Below, piece after piece: positions 8,740 through 19,554 of a DNA stretch of 64,000 nucleotides; positions within the stretch are counted from its first letter, which is position 1; each line of letters begins with the position of its first letter. The stretch lies in NCBI GenBank assembly GCA_004835665.1, contig RBKR01000017.1, forward strand, positions 1 through 64,000. The letters are read 5' to 3'. Both the position numbers and the translations under genes were made by a program. The DNA is from Phoma sp. XZ068. Lineage: Eukaryota; Ascomycota; Dothideomycetes; Pleosporales; Didymellaceae. Below the pieces are notes generated by a model. That model searched no databases. It saw nothing but the letters and a program-made list of their open reading frames with translations, and had not been told where the DNA came from.

Positions 8740-10533
8740 ATGTCACCATCTAATCTACCCTGGATCTCCGCGTTGGAAGATGCCGCCGAGCAATTCGATG
8801 GCGGGCCCCGGAGCTTCCCGCTAGCCAGCGAGTCGAGCTTTGCCCACAGGCTCGCATACGACCCGCCGAACCTGGACTACCGAAAGCTGTTTTGGAACAA
8901 GGCCACTGTCTCGGACTCGCAGCGTGATGCTCTATTGCGCCCGCACAGCGCAGGCTGGCTGATTCCGGCCGAGACGAGTGTCTGCAAGCCTGTCTTTGTC
9001 GCCCACTCCGCGCTGTCGGCGATATGGCTGTTGAAGGAGACGCTCGACGAGGACGCGCTGCCTGCTGATGCTTGGGCCCGGCTGGTCTCTGCAGCGCAGG
9101 ATCTTGCCAGCAGCCCGAGCGACGGCTTCCAGAAGGAACCCCCTTCAGCGCAGCGGCCCCGCGATTCCCCACCACCGTCGACAAAGCGTGCTGCTGCATC
9201 CAGCTCAGCGCGGCCGTTGAAGCGCCTCCGACAAGCCACCGAGCCTCCCAGCCCTGCGACGCCGCTGGAAGCAGAGGACGAAGCGGAGGAACCTGAGCAG
9301 CTTGCGCCGCCCTGCGAACCCGAGGCGGCCGAGGACCCCAAAGAGCCCGTCCATGGACAGGTTGGACAGGAGGAACCCGCCCAGATCACAAGCGTCTCTA
9401 ACAAAAACCGCCGTGCTGAGCGGGAGCGCGCCAGGAAGCTGGAGCTCATACGAGCGCAGAAGAAACAGGACCTTGGGTTGGTACCGCCGCCCGACTCAGC
9501 GTCTCGCAGGGAACACGGTGCCTATGCCTCCATCTCGCGGCAGGATGAGCCGTTCATCTCTTGGATCCTCAAGCAGCCGGTCGATGATGGCGACAACCTG
9601 TACAGCAGTGCCCCAGCGCCTTACCTGACAGCTTCTGGCATGCTCGACAAGGCCCGCTCCATCGGCAATAATACCTCCCAGGCCTCTGCGGCTGCCTTTC
9701 TGCGGAGCTGGCGCACACAAGGTTCACCCTTTGCGCAGGAGTCCGTGGAGGATCGCCCGCCCGCTTCCTCGCGCACCCGCTGGTCGCTGTCGCAGAAGAG
9801 CAGTGCCTCGACGGTGCCGAAGAGCGCGCTCGCCTCCGCCTGGAGCCTGTGCGATCGCTACGAGCAGGAGCTGGATATCATCCATATCAAGTACCGCTGG
9901 GCCATGGCTTTCCTCGGCAAGGCGTACACCGAGAGGATGGACCAGATCAAGGAGCAAGACGTCGCCCGCAGCAGGGATGCCAAGAACCGAGGCGGCAGGG
10001 GCAAAGTCAGCTCCGAGGCCATGGACGCCCTGCTGCTGTCCGTCACCGCTACGTCGGGGCGTCAGCAGCGTCAGCGATTCAAGAAGCGGCTGCACCAAGC
10101 GCTCCGCTGGTACGAAGCAGCCAAGCAGCTTGGCTGGGGTATGCTCTGCCTGATGCCGCACGACATCATCTCCAACTCGTGGGTCGAGAACGATCTCCGC
10201 ATCCCCTTCTGGCACATCTGGCTCACGTTGGTTGCGAAGGCGAATCCGGTGGCCCACAAAGCAAGCATGGCCTTGGACGCCTGGCTAGGCTCAGAAGGCA
10301 TCTCTGGCGGATCCATCAGCGAGAAGGCAACGCTGTCGATCGAGGCAAACACGCCGACATCAGCGACGCAAGTGGAGGAGATTGAAGACAGCGAGCTGGA
10401 AGACGGCGAAGATGGTGACAACCACAGCGTCAAGCCTGCGCCCTCCCAAAGGACTACAAACAGCCCTGCGGCCGCCCGTGCAATGCGCCAGCTTACCTTG
10501 ATCGAGCTCTGTAAGCCTTTTGCAGGCACATAG
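8740..10533 (+). CDS. Hypothetical protein, 597 aa, divergent partner of the helicase
   Basis: One uninterrupted frame starts at ATG 8740 (MSPSNLPWISALEDA) and ends with TAG at 10533. I do not recognise a family. The first 130 residues look globular. About residues 130-220 are rich in Pro, Ser and acidic residues. A basic, coiled-coil-like stretch follows (NKNRRAERERARKLELI), then a helical region at about 350-510 with Trp/Tyr-rich segments (HQALRWYEAAKQLGWGML). The tail is acidic (EEIEDSELEDGEDGD). No signal peptide or membrane segment is seen, so a nuclear or cytoplasmic protein is likely. Codon use is GC-rich like the helicase, and the shared promoter suggests a joint function in chromosome-end or mobile-element biology. 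It could be a DNA-binding accessory protein; that is inference. Confidence 0.8.
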   Translation: MSPSNLPWISALEDAAEQFDGGPRSFPLASESSFAHRLAYDPPNLDYRKLFWNKATVSDSQRDALLRPHSAGWLIPAETSVCKPVFVAHSALSAIWLLKETLDEDALPADAWARLVSAAQDLASSPSDGFQKEPPSAQRPRDSPPPSTKRAAASSSARPLKRLRQATEPPSPATPLEAEDEAEEPEQLAPPCEPEAAEDPKEPVHGQVGQEEPAQITSVSNKNRRAERERARKLELIRAQKKQDLGLVPPPDSASRREHGAYASISRQDEPFISWILKQPVDDGDNLYSSAPAPYLTASGMLDKARSIGNNTSQASAAAFLRSWRTQGSPFAQESVEDRPPASSRTRWSLSQKSSASTVPKSALASAWSLCDRYEQELDIIHIKYRWAMAFLGKAYTERMDQIKEQDVARSRDAKNRGGRGKVSSEAMDALLLSVTATSGRQQRQRFKKRLHQALRWYEAAKQLGWGMLCLMPHDIISNSWVENDLRIPFWHIWLTLVAKANPVAHKASMALDAWLGSEGISGGSISEKATLSIEANTPTSATQVEEIEDSELEDGEDGDNHSVKPAPSQRTTNSPAAARAMRQLTLIELCKPFAGT

Positions 10534-10905
10534 TGTGCTGTAATCAATTGCTCTGTGCTGTGCATTTAGTGTGTTACTTTCTTGCGTTGGTGTTTACAGT
10601 GTTGATGTTCTGCTGTGTTGATGCAGTTGTTGTCCGCGCGCTAGCGCAACCCTAACCACAACATTAAACCCTACCCCCATGATTTACAAAGCCGATTTCG
10701 CTACAACTTGCACAGGTAATGCGGGTTATTGTCGCAAAACATATGTCCAAGTTTGAAGCAGATCCAATCTGTTGTTGCAGAACGACCGTAGTTGGGAGAA
10801 AAACCAACCGTACCCATGATAAGATATCCGCGGCAAATCTGTAGCCCTGGTCCCTAACAAATCCGTACCCCTAAATCAACCATTGGAATGGTTGGCCTAC
10901 CCATC
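10534..10905. other. 3' flank of the 597-aa gene, no gene seen
   Basis: This is GC-balanced spacer. It contains a short telomere-like phrase (GCGCAACCCTAACC, about 10643-10656, followed by AAACCCTACCCCC near 10666). Beyond about 10905 the composition falls abruptly to the AT-rich state. No open frame of interest is present. Confidence 0.7.
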
Positions 10906-13900
10906 TGGGTTAGTGTTACTATATTAAACACTACCTAACTCTAGCTACTTTACTAGCTGCCTATATACTATATATATTAATACTATTAACTTTTTCTAGA
11001 ATACTACTACTTAATTTATATATTACTCTACCTTATATATATTAATACCTAATTATACCCCTTATTTTATAAACTAGTTCTAGATAGTAGCATTCTTCCC
11101 TACCTACTTAAATAACTAACTCTTACTATTAATAGGTATATAGGTGTAGTAGTCCTTTAAAAAATTCTACCTAGGCTACTTATTAGTTAGGTTATTATAT
11201 AAGCTATTCTATAGTACGCTAGGTATAGGCTTATTACCTATACTACTGCTAAATAATAACTTATCTATTAATAATTACTAGCTCTCTATTACTAGTCTAT
11301 AAATTATACTATAGAACTAGGTTATACTAAACTATAAATCTTTATATAATAACTCCTCCTTACTAACCTACTTAATATACCTATATAATATTATGTTGTA
11401 ATAAATCTTTAATCTATATATCTGCAAATCTAACATCTACTATATTAGGCTATAGCTACTATATACTATAAACTAGTCTATTATCTTCTATATAAACTAT
11501 AAATATTCTTTATACTAGTATTAGGGTAGGCTGCTGTTACTCTTATATATACTATTACTATTAAAACTATCTAACTTATCTTTCTTACTATTATTAGATA
11601 TACCTAATAACTCTAATACCTACTATATAACTATAAACTATACTACCTTAATAATAGCTAATAAAATAGGTAGATACTATTTAGCGCCCTTCTAACTGTC
11701 TTTCTTTACACCTAATATAGCTAATATATATACTAATATACTATTATACTCTCTGCTTATAATCTTATAGCTTAATAATATAATATAAAACTCTAAACAC
11801 GCCTGCTAGATACCTAATAACTTAGTTAGCTTAATAATAGTATTAGAGGCTGTATCTTGCACTATCTCTATCTTGTTAATACTCTTATTAATATTAACTA
11901 CTATACTCTCTTTACTATTATTTATATCTATCTTTTCTTCTTTCTCTTCTTACTCCTTAGCCTCCCCTTCTATAACCCTCTCTACCTCCTTAATAAATAC
12001 CTTCTATATATTTTACTACTAGTATATAAACTAGTACTAGAAGCTCTTTTATATATACTTATACTAGGTCTGTATAAAAAATATTACTATCTACTACTAT
12101 AACTATATATACTTTATAATTAACTACTTATCTATATATAGCTGTAACAGCTAGTACTGTATCTAGTGCTTCTCTATCTAGATAGCCTCTAACTATATAA
12201 ATATACTAATATAATAGATAATAGATATTTAACTAAACTATACTAATCTATCTATAGTATTCTATATTACTACCTCTATAGGCTTAGCCTGCTGCTTCTG
12301 CCTAGGATTAGGCTTAGCTATAGGCTCTTTAATATATACTAATAACTCTAACTACTCTATACCTACTAAATATAGTAGCTACTATATCTACTCTAACTAT
12401 AGGTTTACCTTATTATACTTACCTGCCTAGATAGTGCTCTATACCTATATCTTAATATTTACCTATGCCTTAGCTATCTGCTTACCTACCTATATCTACA
12501 CTATATTACTATAAATAGGTACTACCTCTAGGCTATTATTACTAGGCTACTAGACCTAGAAATACTATAACCTCTAGCTCTAGACTAATAACTACTAGTA
12601 ATATACTTTCTTATAATACTAGCTAATATACTCTTATATCTCCTTCTACTTCTCTTAGGTTAGGTATCTGCTCTTTTTTACTACTAACTAACTATAGATA
12701 TCTTACTAATACTTCCTTATACCTTCTAGCTTTCTAAATATTTAGTAATAATAGTAGAGGTTAACCTAGTATATTAACCTATTCTTATATATAGGTAACT
12801 AATAGATAGGCTTAATAACCTAGCTAGGCACCTCTAGCTTACTAGTATACTAGATTAAACTAGCCTAATTACCTACTTCCTCTACTATAGCTTTAGCTTG
12901 CTTCTACTTAGCAGAGTGCACCTACTATATATAGCTCTTAATATAACTAGGTAAAATGCTATATCTATACTCTTTATATACAGCTAATATATACTTAACT
13001 AAATACTTAAAATACTAGCCTCTAACGCAGCTCTCTGCTATAATTATAGGATAGTTATAATAATAATTAAATTTTATAACTTAGTCTATAAATAATAGTT
13101 TAAATAGGCTATATTAGACTATAGATATAACTTTATATCTTATATAATAGACATGTCTTTACTTTTAGTAATAGCTAGTTATTATCTTAGAATAACTCTA
13201 AACCTAGCTATCTAGAGTATTATAATAAAAACTATTACTCTAACTATAAATATAAAACTCTAATACTATTATCTATATTAGCTATAGAGCTATAAATAGG
13301 TACTAACATGCAGCTTAATATACTAATTAATATATCTAAGTTTTAGAGCTATTAGATAGCAGGAACCTAACTAGTCTAGCACTCTAAAGTCTTCTAGAAT
13401 AAGCCCCTTATAATAAATTAAACCTAGTTAAATATATATATTATAGTACTAGATTATCTAAGGTTAGGGCTAATCCTAAGTAGGGCCCTAGGATAGACTA
13501 CCCCCCTTTACTTTAGTAAGGGGTTATAGCAGAACTAGCCCTAGTAGGTTATACCCTCTTTCTAGTATATAATAGCTAGTTACTACTAACTTACTATCTT
13601 AGCTTATACTCTAGCTCTTTCTACTTTTATTTAGCACCTTATAGCTTAAAGTTTAGTATAGAAGGTATATCCTTCTTTAGCTCCTAAATATAGTTATATA
13701 GAAGTAAAGTAGTGCTAAACCTAAGAAAATTATACTAGTACCTACTAATATAGTAGAAGTTATCTCTAACCTACTTAGTAAACTCTAGACTCTTATTAAG
13801 CCTATATATATAGCTAATACTAGTATAGTTAGAGGAGTAGGTTACCTATAGGTCTATTACTATATTACCCTCCTTTAGGCTATAGTTATACTTAAAGTAG

Positions 13901-16900
13901 TACTTCTCTAGTAAGTACTAGTATAATATAGTAATTACTATATATTACTATAGTATAATTATAATAGTAGTGCTAAGTGCTACTACTAGAATTTTCTTAA
14001 TTATATAACCTAGATATATACTTAGCTAGAGTAGCTCTAGTATATAGTTTACCTTCTTAATATAGTACTTACTAGCTAGCTTCCTCTCTATACTAACCTT
14101 CTACTTCTTCCCTTTCTTATAGATATAAACCTTCTTACTTTTAGCAGCTTTATTAAGGCTAGCTAGCTAAAGGTAGAAGCTAATATTAGGGGCTTACTAG
14201 AGAGACCCTTCTATTAATATATAGAGATTATCTAGAAAAAGAGTAATTAACTATAGGTAGTATAGTAATAGCTCTCTAACTTTAGTAGAGAGGTAGCAGT
14301 AAATAATTCTATATATACTACTTATTAAGTAGTTTTTATAGTAAGATATAATAAAGTATAGTATACTATTATCTATAAATATATTATAGATATTACTATA
14401 GCTAGAGTTATACTAGTAAAGAGTAAGTAGCTCTATTCTATACACTAGTTAGCCCCCTATAATATAGATAAGTACTAATAGTTAATTTAAAAAATAATAG
14501 GTATTCTAGATATATTACTAAATAGCTATAAGGTTCTAAGTAAGTAACTTCTAATTAAAGAAGAAGCAGTTCTATAGGCTATAGTTATTATAGATATAAT
14601 TAAGTATATAGTAGTAATAGGTCTTCTCTAGTAGATAGCAGTTATATAGGTTAGTAAGAAAGAAGTAGCTAGTAGTAAAAACTCTAGAATTATTCTTTAG
14701 GCCTACTAACTTTATAGTAGGTATAAGCTAAGCCTAGGTATCTAGCTTTATATTAAGGAGTAGGAGAAGGTTTCTTAGCTACTGCTAGGCCTCTATAACC
14801 TAGTTGCTTATAGCCTAGTATAGGCTATTTATAGTAAACTCTAACCCCTTATAAGTAAGCTTCTTACTATTATCTAACTACTTAATCTATCCTACTATAG
14901 TAGTATTATTTTAAATAACAGCCCTATAGGTATAGAGGTTAAAGATCTAGTTAATTAGTAAGTTACTTCTAAATACTATAAACTAATCCTATATCTATAC
15001 TACTAACTTACTAGAGAACTTAGCGCACCTAGTATAGTACTTATATATAGAGTGCTAGAGAACTAACAGCTAGGCTATCTTTACTAATATAGATAGGAAT
15101 AAAGTAGCTATAATAAGCTTATTAAAGCTAATATAGTCCTTATTAATTCTATTAGCAGCTAGAAAACTAATAATAATACTATCTATTATTCTACCCTTAA
15201 TTTAATAGTTAAGTAGAGTAATATAAAGCTTAAGATAGGCTACCTACTCCTTCTATATTATAGTTATAGTAGTAAAGTTACTAGGTAGACTATAGAGTAC
15301 TCTAGTAGAGCTAAACCTATAAGCCCCCCTTCCTTTCTCCTTAGTATTAGAGTTAGAAAATAGAGAGTAGTAAAATTAGTATAATAGTAGAGTAGAGGCT
15401 TATAGAGTAAGTAGTATATAAGTAGAGATATTCTCTAGAGAAAGGTTATACTCTAATATATTATCTTTATTAGATAACTAGTTAGTAGTTTAGGCTTATA
15501 GAGGTAGGCTACTAAAGAGAGCTAAGTACTAGTACTATATATAAAAGTAGAGAGTAATTAGAGAGCTAGGAAGTAGGGGAGAAGAGAATAGAGAAGAGGG
15601 CCTATACCTATTAATCTAGCTAGGCTGCTAGTAAGGACGCTAGCTATAGCTAATAAAAAGTAGTAGGTTAGCTAGGGCCTACTGCTAGTAGAGAGTAAAG
15701 AGGTAGTATAAAGCTAGTCTCTTAAGTACTATAGTAAGTTAATATATATAGCTTAGTAGTTAGTACTAGATAGCTTTATACTTTTAGTAGGTACCTTTAA
15801 CTAGCTTAGTAAGTAGGGGCGCTCTAAAGAGCTAACTAGCTATAAAGCTATTTACTCTATATAGAGTAAAGATATTAATCTCCTTATCTTCTAGAATAAG
15901 CTTATATATAGACTTAATTAGAGTATTAAAGGCCTAGTATAAGGTAGCTAGCCTAGGCTTGCTAGTAAAGAGAGAGGCTAGCAGCTAGGTAACTTTAGGT
16001 AGGCTATAGCCCTATAGGTAGGTAGCCTAGCCTATCTTCTTAACCTAGAGTAAGTTATAGATTAGGTAGTAGGTAAAAGTAGTTATAGTAAGCACTCTAC
16101 CTACCTACTTTACCTTAGCTACTTAGTTAAGCTAGGCCTTAAGGTCTACCTAGGTCTAGTAAGAAGGTTAAGTAGATATACTACTATTACTAGCTATAGT
16201 AGAGGTAGTAGCTATAGTACTTTCTACTTCTTCCTCTTCTTCTTCTTCTCTCTCTTCTACTCTAAGAGTAATATACTAGAGCTAACTAGTAAGGCTACTA
16301 TTTCTTAAGTACTAGTAGAGTATATCTAGCTCCTAAGGAAGCTTCTCCTCTAGAGTAAGCTTAATAGTATAACTATACTTTAGCTTAGGCCCCTAGTTAT
16401 ATATAGTATAGTAGTATATATATATAAGGTAAAGGTAGTAGCTAAGAAATTAGCAGTACTTACCTAAAGAGGTATTAGTAAGTATATAGTAAAGGGCCTA
16501 GTAGACTAGTAGTACTAGAATAGAGAGAGAAAGAGTAGGTAAGTATAGCTAGTTTCTTTAGTAGTAGTATAGCTCCTAGGCTCTAGTATTAGCCTTAGTA
16601 TATATTAAGATAGAGTAAGTATTAAGATAGAGGGTCTTCTAGGTAGCTAGGAGGTAGGTATAGTCCCTTCTACTATAGCTATATAGCCTTATACTACTAA
16701 AGTAGTAAAAGATAAAAGTAAGTAGAATTACTATCTAGTATATTTAGTAGGCTAGAAAGTAGCCTAGTATCTCTATATAAATAACTAAATCTAGTAGATA
16801 GTTAGCTTAAGTAGATAGTAGGTAGCTCTAGAAGTAAGTAAGTAAAAAAGAGAAAGTAGTTAGAGGTAGAGAGAAAGTAGATTAGAGAGAAAGAGAAGTA

Positions 16901-17989
16901 TAAGTAGATAGAAGAGAAGAGGCTATTTATAGCAGAGCTAGGCTTTAAAAAAGAGTATATAGAATAAATAAGAGATAGAGATAGAAGAGAAGAGAGTAAA
17001 TTTAAGGTATATTTTTTTTATAACTACTTTTAAGAAGGGAAAGCTACCTCTTTTTTCTTTTACTAGCTAGTATACTCTAAAGGCTTATCTTAAGGTATAC
17101 TTCTAGCTATTATCTTCTCTCCTCCCCCTCTCTACTCTATACCTCTAAATTCTATACTAACCTATAGAGTAGAGCTATTAAAGAAAAAAGTAGGTAGGTT
17201 CCTCTTAGAGATAAAGAAAAAAAAAGAAAAATAGTAGTTTTCTTATACTATAAGTATTAGGGCTAGAGGGAGATAATATAATATAGTTATAAAAGAGTAC
17301 CTATTTATAATAATATATATAATAGACCTAGGTTAGCACCTAATAAAAGAAGTAGATAGTTCTCTATAGAATACCTTTAGAAATTTCTTAAACTAGAGAA
17401 AGAGATAGAATATACTTAAGAGGTGTTTTAGAATACCTACTATCTTTATACTTTTATCTAGATTAGTAAATAGCTTTCTAGAAAAGTATTTATCTTAGAC
17501 TAGAGTTAGTTAGTAGATTAAGATACTAGTAGAGTATAATTTAGATATTACTTCTATAGTATTCTATATAGAGCTACTATTCTTTATATATATAGAGGAG
17601 ACTAAGCCTCTAGCTAAGTTTTTATTTCTAAAAGAGCTTAATAAGCTATAAGGTATAAACCTACTAAGCCTTTTAGAGGAGTAAGTTTAAACTATAATAA
17701 TTAAGATAGTACTAATATAGTATAGATATAGTTATATAGAGGACTTATACTCTATATTAGATATATCTAGAATACCTACTAGTATATAGTATAGATAAAT
17801 TAAACTTAGTTTTTCTATTATAATATAGTTATCTATAAAGAAATAGGGGGTATTTAAGGGATAGTAATAGTTAATCTTATAATCTATTACTGTCTTTAAT
17901 ATATAGATCTTATTTAATATAGTACTAATTTTATATATAGAAAGTTAATTATCTTTATCTTAGTAGTAGAGTTAGAGTAAAATATATAG

Positions 17990-18080
17990 ATATTATAACT
18001 TTTATAATTAGGTAGATATTATAGATATTATAATTTTTATAATTAAGTAGATATTATAGATATTATAATTTTTATAATAT
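17990..18080. repeat. AT-rich tandem repeat, about 40-bp unit
   Basis: About two and a half copies of a unit containing TAGATATTATAGATATTATA followed by ATTTTTATAATTA lie head to tail. They are inside the mutated block. Confidence 0.7.
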
Positions 18081-18179
18081 AGAGACTATATATAGGCTAT
18101 AACTTTCCTAATTTATAGTATAAATTACTAATCCTATATATATTAGAGTTAATCTAATAAGATATAAAAGAGTACTTAT

Positions 18180-18715
18180 AAATAAGTATTCTAGTTATAT
18201 ATATTATACTTATTAATAAGTAGTTATATAATAGAAATATTCTTTTCTTTACTTATAGTAGCTCTTTAAGAAGTTAGAGGTTCTAGTTAGTAGATACTTA
18301 TTACTATACTACTTTCTTATTTAAAATTATAATAGTTTTTTATAATATTCTATAAAAAGCCTTATAAGAACTTATAGTATTTAATAGAAATTATAGAATA
18401 TTATATAATATAGCCTATAGTATTCTATAGTTTTAGCCTTAGCCTAGTATAAAATTTTATAAGATAATATATAATACTATAGTTTAGAGTTTTAGTAATA
18501 TAGTATATATTATTAGTAATAAAACTACTAACTTTATATATACTAGTTTAGAATTATAATATATACTTCTTAATAAGTATTCTAGTTATATATATTATAC
18601 TTACTAATAAGTAGTTATAATATATATATATATATATATATATTTCTTTTTTACTTATAGTAACTCTCTAAGAAGTTAGGAATTCTAGTTAGTAAATACT
18701 TATTACTATACTATT
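18180..18715 (+). repeat. Direct duplication inside the AT-rich block
   Basis: A segment of about 130 bp at 18183-18315 (starting near AATAAGTATTCTAGTTATAT) recurs at about 18572-18716 with few changes. Both copies hold the TAAGAAGTTAG...TCTAGTTAGTA phrase. The second copy has a (TA)n expansion at about 18620-18645. This is tandem structure within the non-coding tail of a decayed retroelement. Confidence 0.65.
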
Positions 18716-18962
18716 TTTATATCTAGAATTATAATACTACTTAGTAGCTAGAGTTAGAATATAAATAAATAAAATTCTAAGTAAAGGTAAAAGTAAAAGT
18801 AAAAAATTCTATCTAGAAGCCTAAGTCTACTTTTAACCTATACTAGACTATTTATAAGTTATCTCTTTACTAGTAGACTATAATAGCCTATAATAGCTTA
18901 AAGTTACCTATAAGATACTTCTTTTTAGTTATTTAGAATATTTAATTATAAAAGAGAGATAT

Positions 18963-19194
18963 TATTAAGTATCTAGCTTATAGTAATTTAATACTTATAT
19001 ATATATACTTAGATAAAGTATATCTTCTAAAGTTACTTTTATATAGAGTAACTAGAGTATATAAAGCTTAGTTAACTTATTTATTATAAGTTAGTAAATA
19101 GTCTACTATTAATTAAATTTATTAGAACTATTATAGTTCTACTTACTTATATTAATAATTATCTTTCTAGTACCTCTAGCTATTAGGCCTAATA
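18963..19194 (+). repeat. RIP-degraded LTR of the chromovirus family
   Basis: Aligned by eye to the 233-bp LTR at 34877-35109, this 232-bp segment keeps the order and spacing of all recognisable words (for example AGAGTATATA and CAGTCTACTGTTAATTAA, here TAGTCTACTATTAATTAA). Nearly all differences are C-to-T or G-to-A. The termini TGTCAG...CTGACA have become TATTAA...CTAATA. Because the element's 3' internal sequence lies directly upstream, this is the 3' LTR of an old + strand copy. Confidence 0.8.
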
Positions 19195-19554
19195 GTAGTA
19201 TATATTAAACCTAATCTTTATTCTATTATATAAGAGTTATTTCTTCTATTAATAGTAAGTATAGGTATCTAGGTTATAATATTACTATACTAGTAGTAGT
19301 AACCTCTAGAACTAGATATATATCTTTTATTACTAGGAATTCTATATAAGTATAGTAATAGAGCTAAGTAATTTACTTTAGTATAACTTTAGCCTAAGTA
19401 GTTCTATTATAAAAAGCTTTACTAGTACTAGGGCTCTTAATATAGCTATACTTAAACACGTCTAGTTTAGCTAAAATTATACAAAGACAACAATGCTACA
19501 ATAGTTACAACCCCGCGAAAGGATTTATTGTTCTACAACTTACTTAATATCCTT
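19195..19554. other. AT-rich border, no gene seen
   Basis: RIP-type sequence continues to about 19460, then composition returns to normal just before the stop codon of the kinase fusion gene. No recognisable element end or coding sequence was found. Confidence 0.6.

Larger units (their letters stand above)
10906..18962. other. RIP-degraded AT-rich block, mostly unidentified transposon remains
   Basis: About 8 kb is almost free of CpG and dense in TA, TAG and CTA, with stop codons in all frames. That is the signature of RIP (C to T, mainly at CpA, on both strands). The last few hundred bases (about 18730-18962) match, after allowing C-to-T and G-to-A changes, the region just upstream of the 3' LTR of the chromovirus at 34877-42281. 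They are therefore the decayed 3' end of another copy. Upstream of that I could not assign families; scattered open stretches near 14500-14800 (minus) and 17400-17950 (plus) hint at former coding sequence. Confidence 0.8.

Noticed and set aside
9724..10385. Overlapping frames on both strands within the 597-aa gene
   Set aside because: They are composition-driven shadows; the 8740-10533 frame is longest, has an ATG beside the divergent promoter and reads as a coherent protein.
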